Assembly: GCA_016190005.1 (NCBI GenBank)
Contig: JACPRK010000105.1
Coordinates: forward strand, 30,955 to 94,954
Direction: 5' to 3'
DNA: 64,000 nucleotides
From: Candidatus Wallbacteria bacterium
GTDB taxonomy: Bacteria > Muiribacteriota > UBA6191 > JACPRK01
Shown here in pieces: positions 50,607-59,669 of the stretch. Below the pieces are notes generated by a model that saw only the letters and a list, made by a program, of their open reading frames with translations, was not told the origin of the DNA and searched no databases. Each line of letters opens with the position of its first letter. Position 1 is the first letter of the stretch. Made by a program: the position numbers and the translations under genes.

Positions 50607-52747
50607 CAGTCGGCGCTCCCGTAGAGCTCGAAGACGGCGAACGGTAAGAGCGCGTGGAAGCGCGCCGGCACCGTGTCGTCGGGACAAAGCGACAGCAGAC
50701 GGTCCAGCGGCAGGCCGGTCGAGGGGCCGCCGGCGGAGGCCAGTATGGCGGTCGCGGCTGCGCGGAGATTTCCGCACGCAGCCAGCCCGGCCCGGTCCGC
50801 CGACTGGCGCATGCCTGCCTGCCAGAGCGGCAGCTCGCTGGCGAGCTTCGGGGCGAGCGCCAGGCAAGGCTGGGAAAGTTCGCTCACGGTGGCCGCATCT
50901 AGCCACGGATCGAGCGTCCGGATGGGACGGAACCGGCGGGCTCCCTGGTACCAGCCGGCGCCCAGCTGATGGACCAGCCCTGCCAGGACGGCGAGGCGGT
51001 CGGGCCCTAAGCCGGTCAATCCGACGTGGCCAAGCATCCGGTGTCCGAGAGCGCGACCCAGCACGAACAGACTCTCGGCACGTCCGAGCCGGCTGGCAAG
51101 CACGGGTGCGGCCAGGACGAAATCGGAGCCGGGCACGGCACCCGACTCGAGCTCGTCGGAGACCAGCATGCGACAGGGTTCGCACCCCAGCGCGCTTGCC
51201 GCTTCCCGTAACCAGGCCGCGTGCTGAGGAAACCGCTCGGGGCCGGCGGGGAGGGCGTTCGGCGGTGCGGGCGGCCCGGGGCTCCAGCCGAGCTTTGTCG
51301 CAAGAGCCCGGAAGACCCGGCCTGCCGGCTCGCGTTGCTCGGCCGGGCTGCGCAGCCAGCCTCCCGGTTCGGCAGTCGAAACGCCGGCGGGCGGCGGAAG
51401 CGGCCGGGTCGCCGCGGCCCTCAGGTACTCGCTCGCCTCGCGATCCTCCGGGTCCAGGAGGGCCAGCGCGGAGAAGGCCGTCCGGGCGATGACGTGTCGT
51501 CCGGTGGAGTGCGCCTTGCGGGCCAGCTCGCGATAGACGGTGGGGTCCAGCGGCCGGGCGCGGCACCGGCTTTCCAGCTGGTCTTGCGAAGGCGCGGCCA
51601 GAAAGGCGACTGGCCAGAAAGCCGCCGCTTGCGCCTGGAGGATGGTCGCGGCGGCGTCTGCAACGGGCAGGACCCTGGGCGGTTCTGGCTTTATCCCAAA
51701 AGGAGCCGGCGGAGCTGCCGGCTCCATCGGCTCCAGTCGTCCCGCTACCGTCCGAACCTCTCCCAGCATCAAGTCCACATGGCGGAGGTTCAGCTCGCAC
51801 GTCATCGGCGCCAGCAGCCTGGCAAAGTCGAGGACGAACCCCTCGCCGGTGACGTCGGTCATGAAGCCCTGCGGGCCGCCCGCGGCCAGCGCTTCGAGCG
51901 CCCTGTCCAGCTCGCTGCGCGGGATCGGCACCACCCAGAAGACCTTCGGTCCGGGGTCGAACCGGACCCGCAGCGTGCCGTCCGGGACGAGCTCGAGCAC
52001 GATGTCGATGGTGAGCGGAATCCCCTTGAACGAGCACTTGATCCGCAAGCGGCCCGGCTCCATCCGGGCGACGAACCCCTTCACGTCGGGCCGCCGCTTC
52101 GCGGTCTCACGCTCCAGGAGGCGCTCCAGCCGCCACTGAGGCAGAGCGCTCCGCATCTGGAGCAGGACCAGGTGCGGAGGTCCGTCCGTCTTTCGCAGCT
52201 CCAGCAGCGCCTCCCGGATCTCCAGCACTTCCTCGAGCAGCACGTCCCGCACCGAAATCAGCTGGCCGCCTGAGGCCGTACGCGCGATGGACTGCAGCGG
52301 CCGTCCTCTCTGTCCGATCAGCCCCAGCTGCGACGCCAGCGCCGACATCGCAGCGGTGAGTGTCCTCTCCCGTGCGCTGTTCACATCGGCGAGCCCGCGA
52401 AGGCTCTCCGGCACTTCTGCCAGCGCGCGCGCGGCACGCTCGAAGTCACCCCGCTCGGCGTGGAACTCTACCCGGGCGATCCAGCCGCCGGCCGCCATGG
52501 GTTCCCGGACCGTCCGGTCCTGGAGCTCTGCGAGGGCCGCACGCTCGACGGGGCCGTACAGCCGCCGACGATCGATCCAGTCGAGCAACCGTCCCCAGAG
52601 CCGGATCAGCCGGTGAGCTGGTCGCTCGCCGCCAGCCGGGGGCGGTCCGGCGGGAGCCGTGGGGCCGTCCGGCAGCCGGCCGCCCGTGCGCTCGACGGGG
52701 CCCTCGGGGACGACGGCTCCGGGGGGTGGCTCCGGTGTGTCGTCCAT
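50606..52747 (-). CDS. Unknown protein, DUF4388/metallopeptidase-like remnants
   Basis: 713 residues from ATG 52747 (GTG 52765 is an alternative; neither has a clear ribosome site). No domain is recognised with confidence. The first 50 residues are proline-rich. Residues about 215-330 are beta-rich (RMEPGRLRIKCSFKGIPLTI, VFWVVPIPRSELDRALEAL). Near residue 610 the sequence SLFVLGRALGHRMLGH resembles the helix of a metallopeptidase HExxH, without the Glu. Translation is coupled to the GAF-PAS sensor, suggesting a shared function in signalling. It starts 46 bp after the EF-G paralogue. Confidence 0.65.
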   Translation of the reverse strand: MDDTPEPPPGAVVPEGPVERTGGRLPDGPTAPAGPPPAGGERPAHRLIRLWGRLLDWIDRRRLYGPVERAALAELQDRTVREPMAAGGWIARVEFHAERGDFERAARALAEVPESLRGLADVNSARERTLTAAMSALASQLGLIGQRGRPLQSIARTASGGQLISVRDVLLEEVLEIREALLELRKTDGPPHLVLLQMRSALPQWRLERLLERETAKRRPDVKGFVARMEPGRLRIKCSFKGIPLTIDIVLELVPDGTLRVRFDPGPKVFWVVPIPRSELDRALEALAAGGPQGFMTDVTGEGFVLDFARLLAPMTCELNLRHVDLMLGEVRTVAGRLEPMEPAAPPAPFGIKPEPPRVLPVADAAATILQAQAAAFWPVAFLAAPSQDQLESRCRARPLDPTVYRELARKAHSTGRHVIARTAFSALALLDPEDREASEYLRAAATRPLPPPAGVSTAEPGGWLRSPAEQREPAGRVFRALATKLGWSPGPPAPPNALPAGPERFPQHAAWLREAASALGCEPCRMLVSDELESGAVPGSDFVLAAPVLASRLGRAESLFVLGRALGHRMLGHVGLTGLGPDRLAVLAGLVHQLGAGWYQGARRFRPIRTLDPWLDAATVSELSQPCLALAPKLASELPLWQAGMRQSADRAGLAACGNLRAAATAILASAGGPSTGLPLDRLLSLCPDDTVPARFHALLPFAVFELYGSAD

Positions 52748-52793
52748 CCGCTGGGAAGGCTCCACGCGCGGTGACCGGTCGTTCGTCGCCCGG

Positions 52794-54881
52794 CTACTCC
52801 TCGTCCTCCTGGGCGCCGAAGCCGCTCTCCTTCACCACGGCGTCCGCCACGGTGGCAGGCACCTCTTCGTAGTGGGAGAGGGTCATCGTGTACTCGCCTC
52901 GCCCGCCGGTCATCGACCGCAGGGAGATGATGTACTTGTAGAGCTCTGCGAGCGGCACCTGCGCCTTGATGATCTGGCGCTTGCCGTCGGGCTCCATGCC
53001 CAGGATGCGGCCGCGGCGGCTGTTGAGGTCGCCCATGATGTCGCCCATGTTCACCTCGGGGACGCTCACCTCGACGGTCATCACGGGCTCCATCAGGATG
53101 GGTTTGGCCAGGCGCGCCACCAGCTTGAACCCCTTGGATGCGGCGGTCTTGAACGCCATTTCCGAGGAGTCGACGGCGTGGTAGGAGCCTTCGAAGACGG
53201 TGCAGCGGAAGTCGGTCATACCGAAGCCTGCGAGGATGCCGCGGACCATCGCTTCCCGCACGCCCTTCTCGACGGCGGGAATGAATCGGTTGGGGATCTT
53301 GCCGCCGACGATGGCGTCCTCGAACTCGAATCCGGTGCCGGTCGGCAGCGGCTCCAAGCGCAGCCAGCAGTCGCCGTACTGGCCGTGGCCGCCGGACTGC
53401 TTCTTGTGCTTGCCCTGGCCCTCGGCCTTGCCGCGAATGGTCTCCCGGTACGGGATCTTTGGCTTGGCGACTTCGCAGTTGACGTTGTAGCGATCCTTGA
53501 GGCGGCGCACGAAGGTGTCGACGTGGAGCTCACCGGTGCCGCTCACGACGAATTCGTGGGTCACTTCATTGTTCTCGGTGTGGATGAACGGGTCCTCGGC
53601 GCGCAGCTTCGAGAGGGCGGTCGAGAGGCGTTCGGTATCCTGGGCCGTCTGGGGGCGGAGCGCCACGGAGAGATAGGTATCCGGTCTCCTCCTGTCCGGG
53701 AAGCGAGCGGGGCGCTTGTCGCTGGCGATGGTGTCGCTCCAGTGGAGGCCCTTCACCTTGAGCAGCGCGCCGATCTGGCCGGCGGAGAGCGACTGCGCCT
53801 CGACGCGCTCTTTGCCTTTGAGCCGCATGATCGGACCGATCTTTTCCTTTTCGTCTCGGGTGGTGTTGACGATGGTGCTGCCGGGCGTCAACGTGCCCGA
53901 GTACATACGGACCAGGAATAGCTCGCCGACGTGCGCTTCCGTCAGCACCTTGAAGACTCGGCCGCAGAGCTCTTCGGAGCCATCGGCCTTGAGGAAGACC
54001 TTCTCTTCCTTGCCGGCCAGCGGCACGGCGGGAGTGCGGTCGACGGGCGAAGGAAGGAACTTCACGATGACGTCCATCAGGAGCTGCACGCCGATGTTGT
54101 GGGTGCCCGAGCCGGGCACCACGGGGACCAGCTTCCGTGCGAGCACGCCGATCCGGATGCCCCGGTCGATCTCCTCGGCGCTCAGCTCGTCGCCCTCCAG
54201 GTACTTCTCCGTCAGGGCGTCGTCCGCCGCGGCTGCAGCCTCGACGAGGGCTTCGCGGTACTTCTGGACGACGGTCTCCATGCTGCTGTCGATGGGGCCT
54301 TCCTTCGACTTGCCACTGTCGTCGGTGAAGACGTGCGATTTCATCGTGAGGAGGTTGACGTAGCCCTTGAAGGTCCCCGCTGCGCCGATCGGAACGGCGA
54401 TCGGGACGAGGTTGCCTTCGAGGTCGGCCTTGAGCTCGCCGATGGCCTTTTCGAAATCGGCGTTCTCCTTGTCCATCTTGCTGAGGAAGCAGGCGGCCGG
54501 CAGCTCCAGCTGGGAGCAGAAGCTCCAGACCTTGGCGTTCTGGGCTTCATTGGCGTGCACGGCGTTGGCGACGAGGATGGCGGCGTCCATGTCTTGCAGG
54601 CAGGTCTGCACTTCCGGCAGAAAGTCGACGTAGCCGGGACAGTCGACCACGTTGAGCTCGGTCTCGCGCCAGGAGGCGGTGATCGGGACCGCGTTGATGG
54701 AGATCCGTCTGTGAATCTCGTCGGGATCGTAGTCGGTGTGGGCCGTGCCGTCGTCGACCTTGCCCATCCGGGTGACTCCCCCGGTGTCGAAGAGCATCGC
54801 CTCTGCCAGCGACGTCTTGCCCGTTCCCCCGTGACCGACCAAAGCGAGAGTCCGGACGTTCTCCGGCGCGATCTTGTCCAT
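52794..54881 (-). CDS. fusA: Elongation factor G paralogue (EF-G-2 type)
   Basis: 695 residues, full length with domains I-V. The GTPase motifs are non-standard: P-loop LVGHGGTGKTSL, switch II DCPGYVDF with Tyr where EF-G has the catalytic His, and G4 SKMD for NKMD. Domain IV has GGHGQYGDCWLRLEP and domain V ends with MTGGRGEYTMTLSHYEEVP. EF-G-2 proteins resemble translocase EF-G but their physiological job is unclear. No ribosomal protein genes or tuf are adjacent, which supports a paralogue rather than the housekeeping gene. Confidence 0.9.
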   Translation of the reverse strand: MDKIAPENVRTLALVGHGGTGKTSLAEAMLFDTGGVTRMGKVDDGTAHTDYDPDEIHRRISINAVPITASWRETELNVVDCPGYVDFLPEVQTCLQDMDAAILVANAVHANEAQNAKVWSFCSQLELPAACFLSKMDKENADFEKAIGELKADLEGNLVPIAVPIGAAGTFKGYVNLLTMKSHVFTDDSGKSKEGPIDSSMETVVQKYREALVEAAAAADDALTEKYLEGDELSAEEIDRGIRIGVLARKLVPVVPGSGTHNIGVQLLMDVIVKFLPSPVDRTPAVPLAGKEEKVFLKADGSEELCGRVFKVLTEAHVGELFLVRMYSGTLTPGSTIVNTTRDEKEKIGPIMRLKGKERVEAQSLSAGQIGALLKVKGLHWSDTIASDKRPARFPDRRRPDTYLSVALRPQTAQDTERLSTALSKLRAEDPFIHTENNEVTHEFVVSGTGELHVDTFVRRLKDRYNVNCEVAKPKIPYRETIRGKAEGQGKHKKQSGGHGQYGDCWLRLEPLPTGTGFEFEDAIVGGKIPNRFIPAVEKGVREAMVRGILAGFGMTDFRCTVFEGSYHAVDSSEMAFKTAASKGFKLVARLAKPILMEPVMTVEVSVPEVNMGDIMGDLNSRRGRILGMEPDGKRQIIKAQVPLAELYKYIISLRSMTGGRGEYTMTLSHYEEVPATVADAVVKESGFGAQEDEE

Positions 54882-54969
54882 CTCTGCACACCCCGGTGCC
54901 AGCGGCCTGTGAGTGGTGTCGTCGCTTGTGCCCGGAGGGCCGTTCGGGGCTCGCGACGCGGGGGAAAGC

Positions 54970-54996
54970 ATAGTACCGCGAACCGCCGCATGGCAA
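54970..54996 (-). promoter_or_regulatory. Weak candidate promoter of the EF-G-2 gene
   Basis: On the - strand TTGCCA (54996-54991) and TACTAT (54975-54970) with a 15 bp spacer, 89 bp before the start codon. The short spacer makes it doubtful. Confidence 0.3.
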
Positions 54997-55060
54997 GCAA
55001 AGATGCGGCCTCGGGCCGGTGCCCGGTGACCCCGGTACCGCCCCGGAAAAAACCTGCCCG

Positions 55061-55603
55061 TCAGTCCTCGAACTTCAGATTCGGGGGGAGCGGCTTGCCG
55101 TAGACCTCGGTGGCGAGTTCGTGGAAATGCTTGCCGGTGGATTCGGACAAGCGGTAGCCGAGCTTCTCGAGCCCGGCCTCGACTGCCTCCCGTGTCGGCG
55201 CCTCGACCTCCAGGTACGGCGGATATCCCGGCCACTCGTCGATCTCGTAGAGGATGTCGCCCAGCAAATAGGATTCGCGGTCCTTTTCGTCAACCCTTCG
55301 CAGCCCGAGCCCCAGCGCTTCCAGGAACAGACGGGTCTCGCCGGGATCGCTCACCTCGGTCTCGTGCTCGCGGCTCTCCTTGAACGGGCCCGACCCGATG
55401 CGTTCCTTGAAGGTGAGCGTGCACTTGCCCGAGAACGATCGCACTCGCACGTACCCGCCGCGCGCGAAGAGGCGGCCGTCCGGAAAGTCGAACATCTGGT
55501 TGACTTCTCGCCCCTTCTTGACGCGCTCGGCGCCCAGTTCGAAGAGCTTGCGCCGCAGCTCGCCCGGGTCGACCCCCAGCACCTTGACCTCGATCTCGGC
55601 CAT
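55061..55603 (-). CDS. CYTH-domain protein (class IV adenylate cyclase/thiamine-triphosphatase family)
   Basis: 180 residues. The family signature ExExK is at the start (MAEIEVKVLG), followed by strand-borne basic residues (GGYVRVRSFSGKCTLTFKE, cited by RVRSFSGKCTLTFKER) and the acidic ends LYEIDEWPGYPPYLEVEA. CYTH tunnel enzymes act on triphosphates with divalent metal: cyclic AMP synthesis, thiamine triphosphate or tripolyphosphate hydrolysis. The CyaB-like subgroup is the closest by length. It starts 13 bp after era and may be co-transcribed. Confidence 0.87.
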   Translation of the reverse strand: MAEIEVKVLGVDPGELRRKLFELGAERVKKGREVNQMFDFPDGRLFARGGYVRVRSFSGKCTLTFKERIGSGPFKESREHETEVSDPGETRLFLEALGLGLRRVDEKDRESYLLGDILYEIDEWPGYPPYLEVEAPTREAVEAGLEKLGYRLSESTGKHFHELATEVYGKPLPPNLKFED

Positions 55604-55616
55604 CGCCGCTGCCTCC

Positions 55617-56540
55617 TCAGACCGAATGCCCCATCCTCTCCAGCAGCTTCTCGTCGGAGGCCCAGCGGGCGTGAACCTTTACCCGCAGCTCCAGCTGCAC
55701 CTTGCCACCCGTGAACCGGCGGATGCGGTCGCGCGCCAGCGTGCGAATCTTCGAGATGTTCTGGCCGGCGGCGCCGATGAGAATCGCCTTCTGCGAATCG
55801 CGCTCCACGAGCAGCTCGGCCTCGATGCGGACGGAGGCTTCGCCTTGCTCCACCGTCTCCACGTGCACGGCACACGAAAACGGCACTTCTTCCCGGGCCA
55901 CCCGGTAGACCTGCTCCCGGATGAACTCTCCGAAGAGGAACTCGTCGGGCTTGTCGATTTGCGTGTCTGGCGGGTAGAGCAACGGTCCCTCGGGCAGCAG
56001 CGAGGTCACGACGCGATCCAGCTCCAGCAGGTTCTCCTTCTTCAGGGCCGATACGGGCACGATCTCCTTGGGCTCGAAGATCTTGCAGAGCTTGTCCAGC
56101 AATTCGGGCAGCTTGCCCCGGCCGACGAGGTCGAGCTTGTTGAGCACCAGCACCACGGGCGCCCCAGAATCCTTCAGCAGCACGCCCCAGGCATAGCGCA
56201 CGCGCTCCACCTGCGGCCGGGCGGCGTCTACGACGAACAAGGTCGCGTCGGTGCCTTCGACCGATCGGGCGATCTCGCGCCGCATGAACTTCCCCCGCGT
56301 CCTCCCTTCCGCGTGCCATCCTGGGGTGTCGACCAGGATGGCTTGCCGCTCGTCGGTGGTGGAGATGCAGCGCACCTGGAAGCGCGAGGTCTGGGGCTTG
56401 GCGCTGACGATCAGCGGCTGCCGGTCGAAGAATGCGTTGATCAGCGTGGATTTGCCCGAGTTGGGCAATCCCAGCACCGCAATGAACCCGGAGCGGAAAC
56501 CGGGCCGCTCGCCGATTTCGGAGCCGACGGAGCTGTTCAC
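55617..56540 (-). CDS. era: GTPase Era
   Basis: 307 residues. GTP-binding motifs GLPNSGKSTLINAF, switch II DTPGWH, and NKLD; the C-terminal KH domain is AAGQNISKIRTLARDRI with basic flanks. Era binds the 3' end of 16S rRNA and is needed for 30S subunit maturation. GTG 56540 overlaps the stop of the large secreted-protein gene (GTGA); upstream residues of the open frame are shadow. Length is typical. Confidence 0.95.
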   Translation of the reverse strand: MNSSVGSEIGERPGFRSGFIAVLGLPNSGKSTLINAFFDRQPLIVSAKPQTSRFQVRCISTTDERQAILVDTPGWHAEGRTRGKFMRREIARSVEGTDATLFVVDAARPQVERVRYAWGVLLKDSGAPVVLVLNKLDLVGRGKLPELLDKLCKIFEPKEIVPVSALKKENLLELDRVVTSLLPEGPLLYPPDTQIDKPDEFLFGEFIREQVYRVAREEVPFSCAVHVETVEQGEASVRIEAELLVERDSQKAILIGAAGQNISKIRTLARDRIRRFTGGKVQLELRVKVHARWASDEKLLERMGHSV

Positions 56541-58630
56541 TCCGTAACCATTACGCTGTGGTTCGCCTCGGGAGCGTTGCGGCTCATGACGTTCAGCACG
56601 AGCATGCTCCTGCGGAACGGACCCGCGGGCTTCTTGACCGTCCACTTGAAGGCGGTCTCTTTGCCGGGCTCCAGCGATTCCAGCTCGAAGGCGGCGGGGC
56701 CGGACGCCAGTGCATAGCCCTTCGGCAGGGCGAGCTGGACTCGGACCTTGCTGGCTGCCTGGGTGCCGGCACTCACGATCGTCGCCGAGACCTCGAAGCT
56801 GTCGCCCGCGAAAACCGCCGACGGAGCCAGCAAGCCCAGGTAGGCGCCCTTCAGCATCCGTCCGGATGCAGCGATCTCGGCCACGCTGGCCAAGAACCCG
56901 GAGGTCTGCTGGCGCAGCGCGTCGATCTTCTGCTTGAGGGCCGGACGTTGCGAGGCGCTGGGGCGGAAGACGTAGGCCAGCGCGTCGCCGTAGACGGCAG
57001 CCGACTTGAGATCGTGGTCCATCAGGCCCTGGCCGAAGAGACTGCGCATCTCCTCGGGCCCGCCGTCGGAAGGGACCAGGAAGCTGGCCAGCAACTTGAT
57101 GTTGTGGCGCACTCCGTGAGAGGCGTCCTCGACTGCGGCCAGTGCCTGCTCGACGCGGATTGCGTCCGTGGTGTCGACAGCCGCCTTCAGCTTGTCGGCC
57201 GCTGCTGTGAACTGCTCGTCAGAGGCCCGGATGCGACCCGCGATCATCTCGATGTAGCCAGTCGGGGCCGCCACGACCTCCTGGTCCTCGAAGGCAGAGC
57301 CCGAAGTCGGCGGCGATGGCGGGCCCGCCTGCGGGTCGAACGCCAGCCGCACGCCCTGGTCGACCTGGCCGGGCAACCGGTAGAGCGTGATCCCGGAGTT
57401 GAAGACGGTGTGCAGCTGCAGCCCGCCAGCCAGGATGCCGGCGCCGATGGCGATGATGCGTGCGAAACTCGTGGGATCGACGAAGTGGACCAGCTGCGCG
57501 ATCTGCGAAATGGCTCCGGCGACGTTGGCGATCTGGCGCTCCTGCCGCGAGAGCTTCTGCTTGCGGATGACGGTCTTCACCATCGACTCCAGCACAGCGT
57601 TCTCGGAGGCATCCACACCGTCGTCGAGCACCTGTGCGGCGGCCTGCGAGAAGTCACCGGTCTGGGCGCCCGCCAGGGCGTGCTCGGCGCCGTACTGGGC
57701 CGGCGTCTTCGTGAGCGACACATATCCGATCTTCGGCGGCATCAAGAGCAGGAACTTCCCGAGGATCTTGGCGCCGATCTTGGTCAAGGTCTCGGGGTTG
57801 ATGCCGCCGAACCCGTCCCCAATCTGGATGCCCGCCCACTTGATGTAGGTCGTCGTGAGGGCCGTGAAAATCCCGCGCACGCGAGACTTCGCCGGCTCCT
57901 TCATCTTCGCCGTCACGAGGTCGACCGCGTTGTTGAGGGCAAAGATGACCCGCTGCGAGATCATCAGCCGGATCTTCTTGATCACCGCGCCGACGATCGG
58001 CAGGTTCTCGAACTTGTCGCCGATCTTCTTGAGGACGTTGCAGGCCCCGTAGATGAGATCGATCAGGTCATAGATGCCTTCCGTGGCGTCGTCGGCCATG
58101 GAAAGCGAGGAGTCGAAGCCGGTCTTGACGACCGTCTGGGAGAGCCAGAGCCGCTTGAGCGTCTCTTCCTGCTCCGGCGTCATCGAGCCCTGCCACTGCG
58201 TGAGAAGCTGGTTGGCGAGATCCTGGTTGTAGCTCTTGAACTTGATGAGGTCGAGCAGGTACTTGAGCGGGATCGTCGCCCAGTTGGGCGGCAGGTTTAT
58301 GCCGAACGCCTTCAGGAGCGTGGCGATCTCGTCGTTGAACTCGACCAGGAAGGCGCCAAGGAGCTTCTCGAGCAGGTCCCGAGCCATGACCTGGTCGATC
58401 GGCAGATCGCCCAGGTACTTGGTGGCCTCGGCCGCCTGGGTCAGGAACTCCGCCGCCGAGGCCGGGGGCAGAATGGGCGTGTACTCCTGATGATCGCGCG
58501 CCGGCTGCTGGCCCATGGCCAGCTTCAGAAGCTGCGGGCTCAGGTCCACCTGTCCGCAAAGGAGCAGGCTGGGCGTGAACGAAACGAGGAGGAGCAGGCA
58601 AAGAAAAGTCCGCCGCAAGCCATGCCTCAT
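56537..58630 (-). CDS. Large secreted protein with C-terminal CARDB/NEW3-like domain
   Basis: 697 residues from ATG 58630, with GGAGG five bases upstream. Signal peptide FLCLLLLVSFTPSLLLC. The middle (about 60-560) is mostly helical with stretches such as GACNVLKKIGDKFENLPIVG and ASDEQFTAAADKLKAAVDT; the last 100 residues are an Ig-like domain (GDSFEVSATIVSAGTQAASK, ELESLEPGKETAFKWTVK). No enzymatic motif. It is transcribed from its own promoter and its stop overlaps the start of era, an unusual partner for an exported protein. Confidence 0.72.
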   Translation of the reverse strand: MRHGLRRTFLCLLLLVSFTPSLLLCGQVDLSPQLLKLAMGQQPARDHQEYTPILPPASAAEFLTQAAEATKYLGDLPIDQVMARDLLEKLLGAFLVEFNDEIATLLKAFGINLPPNWATIPLKYLLDLIKFKSYNQDLANQLLTQWQGSMTPEQEETLKRLWLSQTVVKTGFDSSLSMADDATEGIYDLIDLIYGACNVLKKIGDKFENLPIVGAVIKKIRLMISQRVIFALNNAVDLVTAKMKEPAKSRVRGIFTALTTTYIKWAGIQIGDGFGGINPETLTKIGAKILGKFLLLMPPKIGYVSLTKTPAQYGAEHALAGAQTGDFSQAAAQVLDDGVDASENAVLESMVKTVIRKQKLSRQERQIANVAGAISQIAQLVHFVDPTSFARIIAIGAGILAGGLQLHTVFNSGITLYRLPGQVDQGVRLAFDPQAGPPSPPTSGSAFEDQEVVAAPTGYIEMIAGRIRASDEQFTAAADKLKAAVDTTDAIRVEQALAAVEDASHGVRHNIKLLASFLVPSDGGPEEMRSLFGQGLMDHDLKSAAVYGDALAYVFRPSASQRPALKQKIDALRQQTSGFLASVAEIAASGRMLKGAYLGLLAPSAVFAGDSFEVSATIVSAGTQAASKVRVQLALPKGYALASGPAAFELESLEPGKETAFKWTVKKPAGPFRRSMLVLNVMSRNAPEANHSVMVTE

Positions 58631-59018
58631 ACGAGCCTCCGAAGGGTCAAGCGCAGGATACTCAGGGTACTCCAGGTTGCGAGATACTCGACTGCTCGCC
58701 TCTCGCTGTTTCGAAAAGTCGCGCAATTATTTCATGACATGGCCCTTTAGTCAAGCCTGAAACGGCGCGGGGGGCGGCGGACAAAGTCGGCGAAAGGCCG
58801 GTACACCGGAAGCCCGGCCAACCGACCGGACGACTGCCAGATTTCAATCGGGCTTCCGGAGCCAGTCCCCGTTTTCCGCCTCCGGGCTCGCGACTTTGCC
58901 GAGACCCTGCATAGCGAGGGGGGCGACGCCCCAGCTCGGGCACGGACAAGGGCACGGGCAAGGGCGGGGGCGCTCCGGCATGAGGCCGGAGTCGCTGGCT
59001 ACCCTCTCGGACCAGCCG
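58631..59018. other. 388 bp spacer: promoter plus GC-rich hairpins
   Basis: It holds the promoter of the 58630 gene and, nearer 58900-59010, two hairpins (GGGGCGACGCCCC and CTCCGGC-ATGA-GGCCGGAG) and short GGGCAC/GGGCAAG tandem units downstream of the repeat-protein gene. No coding frame is supported. Confidence 0.65.
58726..58754 (-). promoter_or_regulatory. Strong sigma-70-type promoter upstream of the secreted-protein/era operon
   Basis: On the - strand TTGACT (58754-58749), 17 bp spacer, AATAAT (58731-58726). Both elements match 5/6, and local A+T content is raised. A leader of about 90 bases precedes ATG 58630. Confidence 0.7.
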
Positions 59019-59600
59019 TTACCGGCGCGGGCGGAACGCTCGCGGCCGAGCTCCGCCCCCGGCTGCCCGGGCGCGCGGGTGGGCGACTGTCGAGTCGACC
59101 GCTCGGGTGGCGGTCTTGCCCTTGGGGCCCGTGCCGGTGACGGTCCCCTGGAACTGCTTGGTCGCCTTGTCCCAGGTTCCATCGTAAGAGGTCGTGCCCG
59201 TCTGGCCATTGGGGCCGGTCCAGGTCGTTGTGCCGGAAGCCTGTCCTGATAGGAGCTGCCCTGTGGTCTGCCAGCCGACCGACTTGCCCTCGGGGCCGGT
59301 GGCGCTGCCGGAGCCCTGAAGCTGACCCGTGCGTGGGTCGTAGGTCCCCGAGACCTCGCCCGTGCCCGTCTTGCCCCGGGGGCCGGTCAGGGTTCCGGTG
59401 CCCTGATACTCGCCCGAGAGCACGTTGTACGTCCCCTGGCCGGCTGCCGTGGAGGTCCCGCCTCTGGGGCCCGTGACCGACTTGGAGCCGGACCAGGTCT
59501 TGGTCGCCGCCGAGGCGCCTTTGCCCCGGCCCTGCGCGTGCGCTGCACCCGCGCTCACCGTGACTACCAGTGTCAGTGTCATGATCGTGCGTGCTTTCAT
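59019..59600 (-). CDS. Secreted TGPxGK-repeat protein
   Basis: 193 residues from ATG 59600, with GGAGG eight bases upstream. Signal peptide TIMTLTLVVTVSAGAAHA. The mature protein is built of about 4.5 repeats of 27-35 residues, each with TGPxG(K/G/Q)(T/S) and a following GTY/GTW-type strand (TLTGPRGKTGTGEVSGTYD, SATGPEGKSVGW, TWTGPNGQTGTTSYDGTWD). The regular pattern suggests a beta-solenoid or hairpin stack. The last 25 residues are Arg/Ala/Pro-rich, unlike the repeats; a frameshift near the end is possible. No known family. Confidence 0.68.
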   Translation of the reverse strand: MKARTIMTLTLVVTVSAGAAHAQGRGKGASAATKTWSGSKSVTGPRGGTSTAAGQGTYNVLSGEYQGTGTLTGPRGKTGTGEVSGTYDPRTGQLQGSGSATGPEGKSVGWQTTGQLLSGQASGTTTWTGPNGQTGTTSYDGTWDKATKQFQGTVTGTGPKGKTATRAVDSTVAHPRARAAGGGARPRAFRPRR

Positions 59601-59669
59601 CTCATGATCCTCCGGGGTGCTCAGGCGGCGAGTCGGGCCGCCCACAATTCGATGGTAGCAGAGGCGGGC

